Of a stretch of DNA of 64,000 nucleotides, positions 36,646 through 47,592 are shown in pieces. The translations under genes and the position numbers were made by a program. This DNA comes from Rhodocollybia butyracea (taxonomy: Eukaryota > Basidiomycota > Agaricomycetes > Agaricales > Omphalotaceae). The notes beneath the pieces are model-generated. The model made no database searches. It worked only from the letters and a program-made list of their open reading frames with translations, and had not been told where the DNA came from. Location: positions 1-64,000 of the forward strand of contig JADNRY010000331.1 of NCBI GenBank assembly GCA_015501585.1, given 5' to 3'. Position 1 is the stretch's first letter; each line of letters starts with the position of its first letter.

Positions 36646-37296
36646 CAGTGTTCTACTTAAGGGATAAGGCTTAAGTGGGAAGGCCTCAAGTTAAGGCCTT
36701 AACATAAGGCTTTAAGAATTTCCAAGGATATCTTAAGGTCTTAAGGCCTTACAGAGTCTTAAAACGATGGTACTGCATTGGCCAGGAGAGTCAACTAGTA
36801 CCAACAGCTGATCTCAACTGGAGCAGTTGGAAGATAAGAAGAGCAAAGTGGGTACATGATGTTTGTGAAGTGAGAACAGGGAGATAATGAGTTGCTTGAG
36901 TATCAGGCACCACTTCACCAATCACACCATTGTGCTAGTATGTCTTCAGATATTTTACATTTGATCACTCCTGCTAAACTTTTTGTGAGTTATTGAAGTG
37001 AGTGCAAAGGTCAAGGAGGGTTATTATAAAATAGGCAGTGCTTGTGGAAGGTCTGATTCACGTTGAGAAGGATACTATACTTGACAATGGTGCCATTGGA
37101 GACTATTTGGAGTTACTGATGGCTTGATGGTGACCAGGTATACCAGAAATGATGCTTGTAGCCAATTTGTAGCACAAATTCACTTGTGGCTGGCCAAAAT
37201 TAATAAAATAGATTACAAGTCTTAATTAAGGGCTTAAATAGACCTAAGCCTTCAAGGTCTGGGATTCCGGGTTTACGGCCTTAATGTAGAACACTG
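36646..37296. mobile_element. hAT-like MITE, TSD (A/T)GTAAGAC
   Basis: Ends CAGTGTTCTACTTAAG and CTTAATGTAGAACACTG. Flanks are AGTAAGAC (36638-36645) and TGTAAGAC (37297-37304). Subterminal zones repeat CTTAAGG/CCTTAAG words. No coding region. The single flank mismatch is explained by the later copia insertion. Confidence 0.85.
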
Positions 37297-37304
37297 TGTA
37301 AGAC

Positions 37305-38460
37305 AGTAAAACAACCAAACACCTAGTGCTGAGGTATTTAAAGTACTTCCAATAGAGTATAATTTGTCTGAAGGCACTGGTACAACCGGGCAACTACCTG
37401 CCACAATAAGTGGGATAAGATACTGCTAAGCCAAGAAACAGTTGTAATCATACAGTAGTAGAGAGTTATGAATCACTCTAATGTCGTAGGTATCCGGCGC
37501 AGTGGGGACTCGGAGCCGTGAGGCTCCCTCAGGAGATTGGGGATATAAGTGCTCTATTGCTCTATATTACTTGGCATTCATACCTGGCCTTATATACTAC
37601 AGTACGGGTACTCTACGAGGTGTCTACCGGGTCTGTAAGTATTAGTAAGTATCTTGGTAAGTAAATCAGTAAGCAACGTCGGAGGAATATCAGTGCCGGA
37701 TTGACATGATGTCATCGGCTCGGCGAACTACAACATCTAAGGCTAAGTATAATCATTTACTTAAACATGTAGAAGTTGACAGGATAATGGATTGCAATGC
37801 TGCTCATTAGAGAGTTGATCTACATACACTGATTGTTTAAGAAATGGCATTGATTCCCTAGAAAAGCAGGAATACTCGGGAGAGTCGGAACGACGGAAGT
37901 AGAGTAAGCGCGCAAGCGCTTACTCGGCATGGCTCAACTTGAAAACCTATTAATATTGGCTGGGTTTATCACAAATGGAGAGCTCGTTCCGGATATATCC
38001 CAGAAAGGGATATTCCTGTCAATTACATATGCCGAGCGGTTTGATTCAAGACCGCTCACAAGAGTGAATTATAAATATTGTGAAAGCAAGCTCAAAAGAG
38101 GGGAAGTACGAGGAACGAGAAGAATTGCCATGCCTTGGCGATGCCGGTAGGTCATATGCGCCCGCATAGCCTAATTGGGCATGAGCCTCCCGGCAGTGAT
38201 CCGAAACATTCATGGTTATGATGGAGATCATCGAAAAACAGACCAGCCGGCATAGCGGCTCGACATGAAACAACTGGCACGGCGGCTGAAGATCAGGTGG
38301 GAAAGAACTACCCGATCTGGCGGTTTTTGAAGAATCCAACACTCAATTGGCACCTACAAGACCCTCCCTTCCCTTCGGTCAGAGTCGGGGATTAGGACAC
38401 AGAGCTTGCGAATCTAATATCTAATATCTAATTCTTACTCAAAACTTCTATCCGACTCTG
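37305..38460. other. Spacer with a perfect hairpin and a short open frame
   Basis: 37902-37925 is a perfect 10-bp inverted repeat GAGTAAGCGC/GCGCTTACTC around a GCAA loop. An ATG at 37929 opens 73 codons (MAQLENLLILAGFITNGELV...) to 38150. I do not recognise it and regard it as doubtful. Nothing else is supported. Confidence 0.35.
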
Positions 38461-40760
38461 CTAGGTCACCCTCAGCTCATATGGGTATCACCTAAAGAAG
38501 CTAAAGCTTGAATGGATCCAGGCGCCTTATCTGGTGAAGCTCGGGGTGTATACGTGTCGACTCTGCTCTCATCATGCCCATTGTGCAACAAGCTCGTATC
38601 AGGGAAGCCTGCGTGATGTCCTTGACCGCATCCTGGCTAACCAAATCAACAGAACTGGTCCATAGTGTTTCTAGAATCTAGATGTCCAGTTTCGAGCCAC
38701 AGGCTCATGAAGAGCTTACCCCCAGCCACCCATCTTGGGACAGCTAAGTCTCTTTGCAGTACTCCCCTCAATGGCCACTGGCCAGGACCAAGCATCATCA
38801 TCTAGAACGAATTCGCTAGGGCGGGCTGGTATTATTGCAACATAGGACTAGTAAAGGGCAAAGATACAAAACTATGAAGCTAAAAGAGATGCGGGAGGGG
38901 AGAATGATTGAGACCAGATGAATTACGATATGAGCAAGAGGACCTAGGAGACGGCGAGGTGATCAAAGGACGCAGTCACGCAATTCTCCTGGATACTCTC
39001 CAACTACATTAATCGCAGTGCGCCTTTCCTCCATAGACCTTGTCCACACCGCTGAGTATGGATCAAACCTTTTCGAGCATGGGTCAGCCGCATCATATTT
39101 CGTTAACGGCAGACTTTGCCAGTGGTCAGGAGTGTTTACCCTTGAAGCTTGATGACGAGAAGTTGGATGGAACTATGGAACAGATATGTTTTTGTTGAGA
39201 GCAATGGAGACGAGAGAAGACATAGCAGGTTTAAGGCAACCGAGGCAGCTGATACTTGGGGCAACCTACCAGTGATAAACGGTGTTTTTTAGTCGGCCTT
39301 GACAAAGCTTCGAGCAGCGCTTGAGCGCTTGTTTTCACCCGGATTCGTTTGTTCAACGACACGTTCAGCTACTCCTTCACCCAACCGGTCTAGAAAGTCA
39401 AATGTCTACGCTTATAATAACATCAGTCCCACCGAGTAACCGAACCAAATCTAACCACAAAAGATCATAACTACGTTGTTTTCTTACCGGGTTCTCCAGC
39501 AAAATATCTCGACTCAAAGTCAGGTTTGCCACAAGCAAAGCTTACAATACCGTTCTATCTGTATAATCGGGCATCTTCTATAGTGCCAGGAACATATTTT
39601 ACAAAACCAAGACCGCTTTCGACTAGTACATCGTTGATTAAGATTACTCCATCCGAGTCCGTTAATGCAGACGCCGGCTAGCTCTTGTGTCTCGCTCGAA
39701 AAACCTCCGGGAATAGTGACAACTCAGTCAAGCTTGGTTTTGAAGCTTTGAAGGCTAACGCAATAAGAATCAGCGGAAGGCTACTGGCGGAGTTCATTAT
39801 TTGGATGGGATAACGGGCTATCGCGGACAGGGACAGTTGGTGCGTAGATAATTTTCTTCCCCCAATGCAATCTCTGACGATGGGCTCTACATATGTACAT
39901 AGGTGTATTTGTATTTCCTTTCCGACCAATTTCCCTTTACCCCTCAACCAAAGCCATACTGGGCGAGTTCGAACACGAAGAGCTTTATTGTTCTGGTACG
40001 CAAGTTTATTAACTCATGTGCGCTTCGTACTAACGAACGTTCTAGGAATATCCCCACCTTCAACCCCCACTTTTCCCTCCGGACAATTTCACCCGGTATA
40101 CATTCTCTTCATCGCCTCTGGACCTAACAGCTGTCTCTCCAGTCAGCACAAATTCAGCCTCAAGGACGAAGTGCCAGACGACCTCAGGCTTAGCTTCAAG
40201 CTCAGTACTCGAGCACTTTCACGGACCTCTGTCTAGTCATCTCAGTAGACAAAATTTTATCCACTCCTCCTGTCTTGCAGCCCTCGCCATCTTCGATTCT
40301 TTCCCTTCAGCACAAATTCGGCATCAATGCATCCTCAAAGACGAAGGGTCAATGACGCCTACAACCTCAGGGTTTAAGTCCAACACTCGAGCACTTTCTC
40401 GGACCTCAGCTAGACAAAATTTTATCCGTCTATCCAGAACTACGATAGTAATATTACAGAAAGAACGAATCGCAACAAAGGCTTTCCCAGAAAATTGAAA
40501 GATGCCGTTGTTAGGCTCTTGACTGTGATGTGTTCGCGAACATGTGCAAGCAGGGTATGGATATATGAATGGATGCTAGACTCATGACTTGTGGCTGGAA
40601 ACCTCTTCATATCTCCATATCTCCATATCTCCATACATCATTGTCCTATCTCTATACGTCTAACTAATTAATCTGCTTATAGCTAGTAGCTAAAGCGTTC
40701 TCTGCCTTCTCCACCTCGTTCCTGCTACAGGAATAGCTGTAGAGGCTGTCGCTGGAACGT
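38460..40760. repeat. Family C copy 4, duplicated segment upstream of NACHT copy 3
   Basis: Collinear with 16140-18300 and followed, like that copy, by a NACHT 5' end. The distal part of the module (about 40400-40720) is partly repeated again at about 41530-42440 (TAACTAATTAATCT near 40660 and 42368). Open stretches are short and not recognised. Confidence 0.6.
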
Positions 40761-40830
40761 CAGAATAACCCGGAACTAGATGCACTCCCCGTCTCATGCG
40801 CGCTCGTGCTTTGCTTCCTTTCTCTCTCAA

Positions 40831-41200
40831 TCTATGGCCTTCTTCGAACAAAGTTATGGCTTCCAGGTTAATGGAGGGAAATTTTATGCCGTGAATGGTG
40901 ACATGAATGCAATGAACTCCTTCATGATATTCAGAGCCTTCATCCATCTCAATTCCTTAAGGTGAGATTCACAAGGATATGCATTGGTCAAGTATTATTG
41001 AGGCCCCATTTTTTATTATTACGCAGTCATTTCCTAATCCTCCATTTGAAGTAATAAGACGCTGGACACAATATCTGGCTGATAAACCACAAGGGCTTGA
41101 TGTTGATGTAAAGAAGGCTGAAAGGGCTTGGGAAAATCATCCTCCCTACAAATAGCATGTAGACCTGGAAGGCGAGATCAAGAAGTCAACCTGGTCCGAG
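40831..41200 (+). pseudogene. NACHT pseudogene, copy 3, internally deleted
   Basis: The 5' end is intact (MAFFEQSYGFQVNGGKFYAV, then NGDMN) but at about 40910 it passes straight into the 3'-terminal sequence (AACTCCTTCATGATATTCAG, as in copy 2 near 22898) and then the last exon near 41022 (SFPNPPFEVIRRW). All of the linker and NTPase core is missing, more than 2 kb. It cannot code for a NACHT protein. Confidence 0.82.
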
Positions 41201-42971
41201 GAACCTGGTCAATCCAGACAGTTGGATACATATTTTCAAGAAGATTTAGCACTAATTAGCTCGATAAGGTAAACAAAGTCCTATTCAAGTCCATACAAGG
41301 CTGAACTTTTGTATCTTTAGTCCGATTTCTTGACAAGTATAACCTTTCTTTGTATGTACTCCGAGTATCTATGTATTCGTCCAAGCCTTCCATGAAAACT
41401 TGAAGGAACCACGGAATACTATATAGGCGTCTCTGGACTCCGATGCGCCATGTCTTCGAGCTCGTGAGCTAAAATAAAGCTGGATCTGAATGTAGAAAGA
41501 TACGTACAGCTTTGACTCGTGGGCTTGGGCGCTAATGCAGCGCTTTCTCAGACCTACTAGCCCATTAGAACTACCACAGCAATCCACTAGAAGATCAACT
41601 ACGACAAATTCTTTTTCAGAAAATCAAGATACGCTGTTGCCGTACTCTGAATTCTCGACTGTCGACTGTCGAGTTTCAGCGAACAAAGACACGCTCACAA
41701 CACGCTCATCCTTTCTCTTCCACTCTAACGGTATCAATTCAACCAGGGCGAGTCAATTTTGCCAGCGGGATATGAACATATGAATGGACTTCAGACTCAT
41801 GACTCATGGCTAGAACCCTCAACGAACGTTCCTGAACCTCAACAGTCATCATCATTTCGCACCATCGTCAGGAATTCTGCGGTCTACAAGCCCTCAAGCT
41901 TCCAAGGCCTTGCGGAAATGGAGTAGTACATGTAATGCGGTCCAAGTAGGTTTTTAAAGTTTAATACAAGATAACCGAAGTGACTCAGGCAAGCTAGGCG
42001 GTTAGCAGCGTTTTTTTGGATGTCTTGACTCCAAATTTTGACTTGACATTGACCGGTGACCAGCTCGACCGTTGTGTCGATTCTTGACAATCCTGATCGT
42101 ACACCCTGCGCCGGATGTCCTGCTTCGGGCCTCAGGCCTCAATATTCAATACTCAGCACTCAGCGTTCAGCAGTAATGCTCGGTGCCGGCGGCTCGTAGA
42201 TCATCGATGGATCATAAACGCGACATAAACGCGAACGCGACGCGTCATGATCCATACCTCCATACCTTTTTCTGTATGTAAGTACACTCGAGTCATTTTT
42301 ACGCGCCTGTCTATCTTGGCTTGTTGAACATGATATCTATCATCCCATCCATCCATCATCTTACATCCAACTAATTAATCTACCTATAGCTAGCAGCTAC
42401 GCACCCTCCGCCTCGTGTCCACCTCATTCCCTCCGAGTCACCGAAAATCGATTTCCCAAGGTATTTTTCCGATTCGCCGATTCGCTGATCCACTGATTTG
42501 AACGTCCAAGGGGCTTTGACCTTTAGTTTCTTTGCGTAGCGCTTGACCTTTGCACATGTATCGACCTTTTGGCAAAAATCAAATCAACCTCGCTCGGGCT
42601 CGAGCTCGAGCGTAGCCAAAAGCTTAAGCTTAAGCATATCAGGATTAGACTACGGCAACGGATGAAAATTTGACTCTCACGGTCTTTGTCTTTTCCGTCT
42701 TGTTGTTTTCGCATGGGCTGGTCCCAGCGACGTCGTTCGTTGCTTTGTCCAGAGTTTTTCTTCGGCGCAACCACGAGGCAGAAAATAAAATAAAATAACA
42801 TAAACAAGATAAAATAAAAGAGAAGAAAGGAGAAGGCATTCCTTTTGGGGATAGCCGTGCAGTTTTATGTATGTATGTGTGAATTGGCAAAAAGGCGCTT
42901 TCAAAGAAGAAAGGGTGCAAACGAAGAAAGGGATCTTTTTTTCAATGATTGTTATTTAACGACCGGGGATT
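41201..42971. other. Repeat-derived stretch and promoter region
   Basis: 41470-42440 contains partial repeats of family C ends. 42593-42640 has the palindromic run CTCGAGCTCGAG and AAGCTTAAGCTTAAG. 42780-42840 is A-rich (TAAAATAAAAT). The last few hundred bases presumably hold the promoter of the gene starting at 42972; no defined element is seen. Confidence 0.35.
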
Positions 42972-44386
42972 ATGCCTTCGCTTCCCCAACTAACCAGCCC
43001 GCCGAACATGTCTCTCCGTAAAAACTCTATGGCCAGTCTGTGCTATACGATCCAACAATACGACTCAGTCGCGATGGACACTTTCGATGATATGTTACAA
43101 CAACACGTTATGCAGTTCGAGGATGAGGAGGAGTTGTCGTCGACAAAGAAGAGTTCAGCGTTCGTGGAGATTTCGAGTTCTAAGACGCGTTCGAGTACGC
43201 CACAGAGGACTCGACCGTTGTTGGCTGGAAGTCCGTTCACCATAAGCGATAGCGAGTCGGATGACGAGGACAACGAAGTGCAGCAAAGGGCAGAGCCTGA
43301 AGATATTGACGCGGAAGCAGACATGGAGGTCGAAGAAGACAACGACAGCGAAGACGAATCGTCCTCCTCTGATTCCTCCTCTGATTCCGATTCCGACTCC
43401 GACTCTAGCGACTCGGATCTCGAATATATACCCGACATACCTCAGCAGTCAGACGCGTCGTAAGTCTTTGTTCGACTACAACTCTTGATTTCTTTGTTCA
43501 TATTTCACGCAGTCATTTCGTCAAAGAAGATACGCCTTTTATTCCACACATTCACGCTCATACTGCTCCAGAACAACACTTTCCTTCGCCTACTCTTCCT
43601 CACCGAGCCTTGAGCCCAGCTATGACGATGCCAAAGGCCGAGCCTGTAACCGACAACGACAACGACGACGGCGACGAATATATACCATCCACCCGCAAGG
43701 TCGACGACGACGAATACACCCCACCCACCCGCAAGGCCTCCTCCCCATCCACTAAACGCACACCATCCCCCAAATCCCGTAAACGCCCTACTCCATCAGA
43801 CTTCTCCTCCTCCGAAGACGAATACACACCCATACCGCGTAAACGCGCACGTACCCGCACCCGCACTCACGCTCGCACTAAACAACAGTCCCCTACCCGG
43901 CCTACCCAACCGACCAGCCCCTCCGACGCCAAACGCCCCCTCCGCACCCCTGCTCCCGAAACGCCCAATCCTCCTCCCCCGCCCTCCTCCAGGCATTCAC
44001 CGCCGCCGCCGCTGCCGCCCCCTCCGCCCCAAGGCCAGCGACTTCATCTGCCCGTCTGCAACTGGATACAAACCAACAAACGCATGCCCGACTTCCAGCG
44101 CCACCTCAAAACCCACCTCCGCGCCGACAAAGACGACCAGACGCAGGGCTGGTGGTGCAAAGGCGTTCGCATCGAGGCGAGGCACGAGGTCAATCAGCAT
44201 GCGAGGGACGTTAATTCCAAAAAGCTGATCGGGGACGACGCGGAGATGTATCTGTTCCACGACCACATGCGGGTCGGCGGGTGTTTGCAGACGTTCAGCA
44301 GGAGAGACGCGTTGAAGAGGCATTTGCAGAACGAGAACGGCAAATGCGTGGGCGTTATTGCTTGGGGAGTGGGCGAGAATAACTGA
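42972..44386 (+). CDS. Acidic, zinc-finger-like protein, two exons
   Basis: Exons 42972-43459 and 43513-44386 (intron with GTAAGT donor and CACGCAG acceptor), 453 codons. Residues about 90-155 are highly acidic and serine-rich (alternating S/D runs). Residues about 200-310 are Pro/Arg/Lys-rich with repeated EYTPP/EYIPS motifs, a likely disordered basic region. The C-terminal 120 residues hold CNW...HLKTH and GGCLQTFSRRDALKRHL, a C2H2-like pair with a missing or shifted cysteine in each finger. A nuclear, DNA-binding or chromatin role is inferred only. Alternative starts at 43008 and 43029 cannot be excluded. It faces the mS41 gene, about 300 bp away. Confidence 0.8.
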
Positions 44387-44692
44387 TTCGTTACTTTACT
44401 TTTTTTTTTGACTCGAAAGCTTTTTATTCGATTATGAGTTTTATCTCTCGTGTAGCAGTTTAATTTGTAGTTGTATGAACTTTTTTTTAATTATCTAGAA
44501 CAGAATAAAGAGTACTGCGTACCAGTAAGTTTAATTGACAAAAAGCGAAGAGGGACAGCGAGGTGGGAAAAGGATCGCCTTTGACTGGCCCCAAGCGATT
44601 TCGAAGTGGATTTGAGACTGCGACTCACGCTACTATTAATTCCGGTTCTTGCGTTTCTGATCCTCTATCCGTTTCTGAGCCTCCGTCCGTTT

Positions 44693-45712
44693 CTAAGCCT
44701 TTATCCGTCTCGAACGTATCCGTTTCCCGTTTTGAACCGCTGGGCCCCAACTACAGAGTCGTAGCGACGTTAGTTATAAAACTCGAGCTCAAAACGAACG
44801 AAAATCACTCACCCTCTAACCGTCTTCTTCGGCTTTTCCTCATGCGCAAACTCTTCTACAGGAATTCCTCGTCGGAACTTGGCCATGCACCACAGTGTGT
44901 ACCTATAAGATTCTTAGATCAGACCACTATACCAGCGTACCCGCGAAACAACACGAAACGACACAAAAACGGAAAAAACAAAAACCCGAGACAAGACACA
45001 ACGCGAAACCAACACAACATGAAACAACATCACGGAAACGAAATAACAACAACGAAGATAAAAACAATAAAAATTCTAGAGACAAAAGCCACCCACCTGC
45101 GATCCTTAACCCCAACGCCCGCACTCCGCATCTCCAAACCCGAAATTCTCCAAAACCCGTCCCAGGTATCAGGCAACGAGGTCAGTTTCGTGTCCAAGGA
45201 CCGTCCGATTTTTTTGAGGAATTCGTTTGGCGTCGTGATGGCCTCTGCGACTGCTTGGGCAAGGCGAATTTGGGGTGAGGTTAAGGGCGAGTACGTGAGC
45301 ACAAGGGTGAATATGAGGCGAGTAAAAGGGTGAAGTGGGTGACGCAGGCAAGAGCAAAAGCGTACAAGAGAGTACAAGAGAGAGTAAGGGAGAGTAAGAG
45401 TGAGTAAATGAGTGAGTAAAAGCAAGGCTGAGCAAAAGAAACACAGCAAAACTGACCTCTTGTCGGAGGAACAGGCTTCGTCAGCGAGCGGTTAACGAGC
45501 GTGCGTATTTGGACTCGATGCGGCCCAGGTAGCCCATTCGAAGGCAATTGCGGGTGCAGACGTGGGTGAGAGCGCGGATGAGAGAGAACTGAGAACTGAG
45601 AAAACCGAGGAACGTGCGGATGTGGACCAGAAAGACTAGCAAGACCAGAGAGATGCGGATGTACGAATGAAGATGTATGAGCGGGAAATCTCCGACTCGC
45701 GACAGTGAACAT
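44693..45712 (-). CDS. FYV4: mS41-type mitochondrial ribosomal protein (IGR motif), intact copy
   Basis: Small-subunit mitoribosome protein of the IGR-motif family (yeast Fyv4/mS41). Exons on the minus strand are 45712-45457, 45244-45097, 44902-44813 and 44750-44693. All junctions are GT-AG and phase-consistent, giving 183 residues. The N-terminus MFTVASRRFPAHTSS is arginine-rich without acidic residues, as in mitochondrial targeting peptides. The core reads TTPNEFLKKIGR, then TWDGFW, KDRRYTLWCMAKFRRGIP and EEFAHEEKPKKTVRGWGPAV, a good match to the family as I remember it. Intron 1 (45245-45456) holds a GAGTAAG-type microrepeat. Decayed copies of this gene lie at 245-960, 10745-11525, 14250-14530 and 25090-25990; this is the only one with all exons. 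Confidence 0.88.
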
Positions 45713-45789
45713 GTCTTGTAAACCAAAACCGAACTCTAAACGATCTAAACGTTTATGGAGAAAAAATTGTTTCTAGCGCTGAGGTAAGC

Positions 45790-46356
45790 GCTGGAAGATG
45801 CGCCCACGTGATCATGATGAGCTATAACCGTGTAGCCAGCGAAGAACAGTCGTTCGTAAGCTAAGGAGGAGGGGGAGAGGGAAAGAGAAAGGGTGGTTGA
45901 TGAAAGGGCAGAAAGTGGGGAAAGGCAGGATGGGAGGAAAGGTGGGAGTGGGAGGCGGTTCTGGCCGGGCGTGAGGAGGGTGTTTTCGATGCGTGGGGGG
46001 AGGCTCAGGAAGGCGGGGTATGAGTACGAGCCGCTGGCGCAGGTGTGAGGGTGGGCTTGCGAATGCGATAGAGGGGTTGAGGAGTGTGTAGGAGAGTGTA
46101 GGAGCGTGTAAAAGATGTTAAAGATGTTATTAAAGAGTGCTTAATGGTTAATGAGGTTGATGAGTTTACTTAATTAATTATGGATCTTGTTTTATTCTAT
46201 TATGATTCGGTTTCGGTTTGTGCTTTTGTGCTTTATTGTTATGCTACGAATTGTTTATAACAAACATCAATGAATTACATATGTTATACTTAGAAGGATT
46301 GCTTGCCAAAATAAAGCTTTGATAAATAAATCAAAATATGTTTTGGACCACCATTA
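45790..46356. other. Spacer between mS41 and tRNA gene
   Basis: Purine-rich on the plus strand (45860-46060), then A/T-rich. No gene is supported. Confidence 0.4.
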
Positions 46357-46357
46357 T

Positions 46358-46454
46358 GCTTCCTGCAAGGTTCGAACTTGCGACCTCGAGATTATCTTCT
46401 TCAATGAGCTCCGCAAATTCTTGACTCGCGCTCTACCGACTGAGCTAAGGAAGC
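46358..46454 (-). tRNA. tRNA gene, probably elongator tRNA-Met, with interrupted anticodon loop
   Basis: Minus strand: acceptor GCTTCCT/AGGAAGC, D-arm GCTCAGTCGGTAGAGC (A box), T-arm GCAAGTTCGAACCTTGC (B box), discriminator A, and a T-run downstream for Pol III termination. Anticodon stem halves CGAGT and TCTCG surround 32 nt instead of 7. Elongator tRNA-Met, as I recall it, has CTCATAA there with this same T-T opposition. The 32 nt can be read as CAAGAATTTGCGGAG + CTCAT + TGAAGAAGAT + AA, that is two inserts of 15 and 10 nt. A single canonical intron after position 37 does not give a CAT anticodon. It may be a pseudogene. Confidence 0.75.
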
Positions 46455-47413
46455 ATGATCAAGACATGGTAAGCTTGATTCTTGACAGGTTAGTGCTACG
46501 TGCATGGCTCTGAAAACCAGAGTCAAACTTCGGAGCTGAGGTACACATAACCCTCCGTATATACAGTCCAGCACTAGTCTAGCCTAAGCTCACGGCGTGC
46601 CCACAGGCGTTCTCGGTAAGTTCAGATTCTCAATAATCAACGTACTGGGCCTACCGTACAGATCGTCAATCCATAACGAGTCCGTCAATGTACCATATGC
46701 AGAATAGGAAGAATCAACTATCAGAGATGACACCAGAATTAACGCTCAATTCGACGACGTCACGAAGAGTTCTATGAGCGAGAACGTTCAAGTAGCTTAT
46801 TGAGTATGCACTCGAAAGATATAATTATAAGTAATTCCAAGGCTCTTCGATGAGACCAGCCACTCAGGAGTCGGACTCCCGCCTTCGTAGTGAGTCCGTA
46901 TCAGTCCGTACCATCGATTGATTACAGTAACTTAATTAAGCGACTTCATCAGTGAGCTGGATCCGCTGGCGGTGTACAGTGTACAGCGGCCTTCCGGAAA
47001 TTTCCGGTCTTAATCGCGGTATACTTTTCCTGACTAGAGCAAAATCCAGGTTTGCTTATTGACAGTAGTTTCTGTGTGTCGTGGTACCTGTGAACTTTCT
47101 TATCTAGATAGGTACAAGCGCACAAGTGCCCTCAACGGTACACACGAGCGCATGTACAGCGACTGAGGGCCATAGAAGCACAAGTTTCGAAATAGGAAGA
47201 TGAATGAGGTACCGCCTATCGGAAGTAGGAAAAACACTGGAGAAACGTCGGAAGGGAGAAAAAACTGGAGAAAAGTATTATCCTACCGTGAAACTCGCCC
47301 TCAAACACACGGGACCTAATGAAGAGGTGCCGTATATACCCCCACATTGCATTTCCACGTCTCGAGTGGAGAAGTGTCATGTGGGGGAGTCCCGCAACAT
47401 ATGCTCAGGATAA
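46455..47413. other. Spacer upstream of secreted-protein cluster
   Basis: No gene is recognised. It contains the upstream region of the first secreted-protein gene. Confidence 0.4.
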
Positions 47414-47420
47414 TATAAAA
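47414..47420 (+). promoter_or_regulatory. TATA box of secreted-protein gene 1
   Basis: TATAAAA lies 179 bp before the start codon. The two paralogues have TATA boxes at 172 and 170 bp, followed in all three by the conserved CGCTGGTCGAGCTCCCCATC, so promoter and leader were copied with the gene. Confidence 0.7.
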
Positions 47421-47592
47421 CAATGAGTGCGGTCTCCAGGTTCTTACGCCCCGCTGGTCGAGCTCCCCATCTATATTTCCCGTTACTCTTTGCTGGCCAA
47501 AGATCGACAACTAAAGTTTTAATCCCTCCGGACTCATTCAGGTCACTCGTCTATACGCACTCTTCCAATCCCTCCCCGCTGCCAGCTCCACT

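Noticed and set aside
43043..43438. Minus-strand Ser/Glu-rich open frame
   Set aside because: It is the complement of the acidic serine run of the plus-strand zinc-finger-like gene; codon structure and splicing fit the plus strand.
44563..45333. 256-codon plus-strand open frame over the mS41 gene
   Set aside because: The minus strand gives a complete IGR-motif protein with four phase-consistent exons; the plus frame runs through introns and exons alike.
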